Assembly: GCF_015832195.1 (NCBI RefSeq)
Contig: NC_052017.1
Location: 12,352,790 to 12,416,789 of the forward strand
DNA length: 64,000 bases
From: Motacilla alba alba
Taxonomy: Eukaryota; Chordata; Aves; Passeriformes; Motacillidae
Reading direction: 5' to 3'
The notes under the pieces are model-generated. The model saw only the letters and a program-made list of their open reading frames with translations, made no database searches and was not told the DNA's origin. The translations under genes were made by a program, and so were the position numbers. Shown in pieces: positions 61,497 to 64,000 of this stretch. Every line of letters begins with the position of its first letter. Position 1 is the first letter of the stretch.

Positions 61497-64000
61497 CACT
61501 GAGCAAAAGAAGATAATTAATGTCTAAGAGAGGGGTGTATATGAAATCAGCCTGCTAAGCTGCCTGAAGTAACCAGCAGGCTGAGGAGAGATGAGAAGTT
61601 GTGTCTTCATGCAGATTAATAGCAAACTAAATCATAGTGTAGTGTATATACTACTTTAGATGTAGTGGACCCAAAAGGATGGGCTTTAGAGCTCATCACC
61701 TTCTCATGCCCTCCCTGTTGCAGCCAAAGTGGGTTCCCCAGAAATGAATGAGATTGCTTAAGAGGCAAGTAACATTCAAATAGCATAGAAAAAATTAACA
61801 AAATACACATATTTTTCAGTATAAAATTCGAAGTGCTTTCAAGTTTTGTTCTTCTTTGTAGCTGCTTGAATATGAACATTCCAACTGTAGTACAAAAACC
61901 AGAAATACATTCATTAGGATAAATAGTTGTAGAATCAAAACAGAAACTGGAAAGTGCCATCTTCCCACCTTTTTCTGCTGTTAAACCACTTGCTTCTTTG
62001 AAAGGTGAGCTTTTGATAGAAGCGAGGGGGAAGGGGAGAGGATTTGCAAAGTCATTGCAGCCTTGTGCAAGATCAGTTGCTACCTCCCTACCACAATATG
62101 AACAGTGTTCTTATTTATGTTTTTACTGAACAGAGAACAAGAAAAGCCAGAAGTATTTAAGTAAAATTCTAATTGGACCCTACAGTAGTTCCAAAAACAA
62201 TGGGAACTAGAAAAGAAACATAATGATTCATTTTGGCTACTCTGTCGTATCATTTGTTCTTCCTTAGCTCTATAAACTGGTACATAACGACTTTTAGAAA
62301 TATAGGAAAGTTAGAAACAGAAACCAGATGCTCAGAACTCATAACACCTTTCCTTTATTTCCTCTGAGTTCAAAAAACAAAGCCATCAGCATTTGTGAAT
62401 GTAACCTTTTAATACAGAAATGAAATCATGTGTTCTAGTAGCTGATTGTGACAGTAACACTTCATTTCCCCCTTTTTGCTCTCAAGTGGCAAATTGATAT
62501 GACACAATGCAGAAACATTTTCAAACACACAGCCTGAAAAGCTTCAAGTGTATCTGTAACACATTAGTTTCTGAAAACTTAGATGTCTGTATAGTGTGTC
62601 CATATCTGTAAATTTCTGCAAGAAAACTAATCCAAGCAGATTTGAGCTAACATCTGTCTACAATATTGGCCACTTAAGTCAATGTATCGGTCGAGACTGT
62701 TTCGAGGGCATAAATTGAAATAGATGTGAAATCAAAATGAATAACAATTACAGTAATTCATATAGAAAATAGTTTTCTGTTCTTTAAAGGTCTAGAAAAA
62801 TTTTGCTTCTATTACTTCTTTCTGTTCCACATCTTCACTTTGTGATAAGTTATAATAAAAAGAAAGGATGAAAAATTTTGGTTTATAGAGACATTAAAAG
62901 TGTTGAATCATGTCTTTGCAAGTAAATTGCATAAATACTGTTCAGACTAAAAATTTAACAAATTACTACTCAGGTTGGTGCTACAAAAAAGTTGAGAAAT
63001 TTTTTTACTGAATTAGGGTTAAAATGCAGCATAGATTTTCAAACACAGCACCAAGATGTGTCCTACTGGCAACTCACAAGAAAAGCTGTGTTTCATACAC
63101 CAAAAATAAATTAAAAAAAATATAGTTGCTTAATACAGATGAGTGAATCTGATTTGGCCGCTGTACCTTACAAATCAACATGTTGCGTTTCTCCAAGTGT
63201 TAATAAGTTCCATTTCCACATAATTTATTCTACAAGTGGCTCAAACATAAAAAAACACAAACAAAATGTGCCAATGGCCCAAAGATGGGAAAAAAAATTC
63301 ATTTACAGTTGGTACCATTTGCTGCCATGAACTGTAATGGCCTCTGCTGTGATAAGAAATACCAGTCTCAGATATTCACAGCTCATGGAAATAGCCTTTT
63401 TTTCAATAGCAGGAAATTTATTTGTATTACAAAACAAACACAGATACAGATACAACCCAGTTCTGACTAGAGCTTCTCTGATTAGAGTAGCCCACTCTAA
63501 ATTTTAGGTCCTACAGCATTTATAAACCCCAGCAAGCACTGGGCACTGCTTAATTGGTGAAGCTAAGCCCAAAACATTCTCTCTTTCTTCCTTCCTCCAC
63601 CTGAAACTTCTCTTTTTTTCTAAGGGACTTCACATGAGAAACAGAGCATCAATATTGTCTCTTTAAAAAACAGACTGGTAGATGAACATTTGGTTTTAAC
63701 TGACTTACTTCTTCTCAAAATGATTTAATTCCTGAAAAGTATTTTCATCTTTTCTTAAAAATTTGAAAGCATAAAGTAAATGAGTTTTTCGGGCTGGGAA
63801 AATAATATTTAAGTAGAATAAATAGATCTTTTAATGAATTTCTGCTTAGAAATTTTCAAAACTTTCAAGTTCCTTACTCTCCAAACAAGGTATTAAATAT
63901 TTGCACTCAAATTTCACATCACATTCTTCCATTATCCCCTTTGCTGTTTCATGGGGTTTTTTCCAAGTGTTTTCTGCTAGCTGAGGTCTACTGACACTCA

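Larger units (their letters stand above)
56128..64000. other. AT-rich non-coding sequence
   Basis: No gene with recognisable homology. It contains the 17- and 18-bp duplications, the 83-codon open frame at 58968-59219 and a small CpG cluster at 62688-62704 in AT-rich surroundings. Confidence 0.6.

Noticed and set aside
1..64000. CRISPR arrays, operons, bacterial promoters or phage genes
   Set aside because: There are no spaced direct repeats, no compact coding and no ribosome-binding context. The DNA is vertebrate in character.

Overview
The window looks like nuclear DNA from a bird, probably a neognath and possibly a songbird. The reasons are several decayed CR1 LINE fragments of avian/reptilian type, a probable solo LTR, an old MIR-like SINE, low overall GC, strong CpG depletion and no compact gene content. 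I found no convincing protein-coding gene in 64 kb. The longest open frames are short, lack recognisable domains, or lie over CR1, LTR, tRNA or microsatellite sequence. The window is best read as an intergenic 'gene desert' or the inside of a very large intron.

The one gene I can name with confidence is a minus-strand tRNA-Gly(TCC) at 34391-34462, with intact A and B boxes and a T4 terminator. It sits in the only CpG-rich patch of the window (about 34109-34600, 24 CpGs counted), directly beside a minus-strand CR1 3' end.

Layout: 1-29 kb is AT-rich non-coding sequence with homopolymer tracts, a 21-copy ATT microsatellite (19874-19936), a CpG-bearing triple 13-bp repeat (25653-25691) and a MIR-like SINE (about 26703-26870). 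29-34.6 kb is the repeat-dense, GC-richer part: CR1 (+) at 29083-29885, a TTCC microsatellite, CR1 (+) at 31983-32275, CR1 (-) at 33678-34108, then the tRNA. A solo LTR with TG...CA ends and near-identical 6-bp flanks lies at 39792-40507 on the minus strand, with a TATA box and inverted CCAAT boxes. Small CR1 scraps lie at 41451, 49195, 49351 and 52018. The largest CR1 (-), at 55213-56127, still shows a reverse-transcriptase F-A-D-D motif followed by a frame change. The rest is unannotated AT-rich sequence.

The oddest signal is a perfect 20-bp inverted repeat with a 5-nt loop at 42831-42875. Also worth a look are a splice-site-bounded open segment at 50908-51013, an unexplained 83-codon open frame at 58968-59219 and a series of clean 17-25 bp tandem duplications. 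I see no sign of an undescribed multi-gene system. Family names for repeats rest on remembered consensus sequences and were not checked by search.
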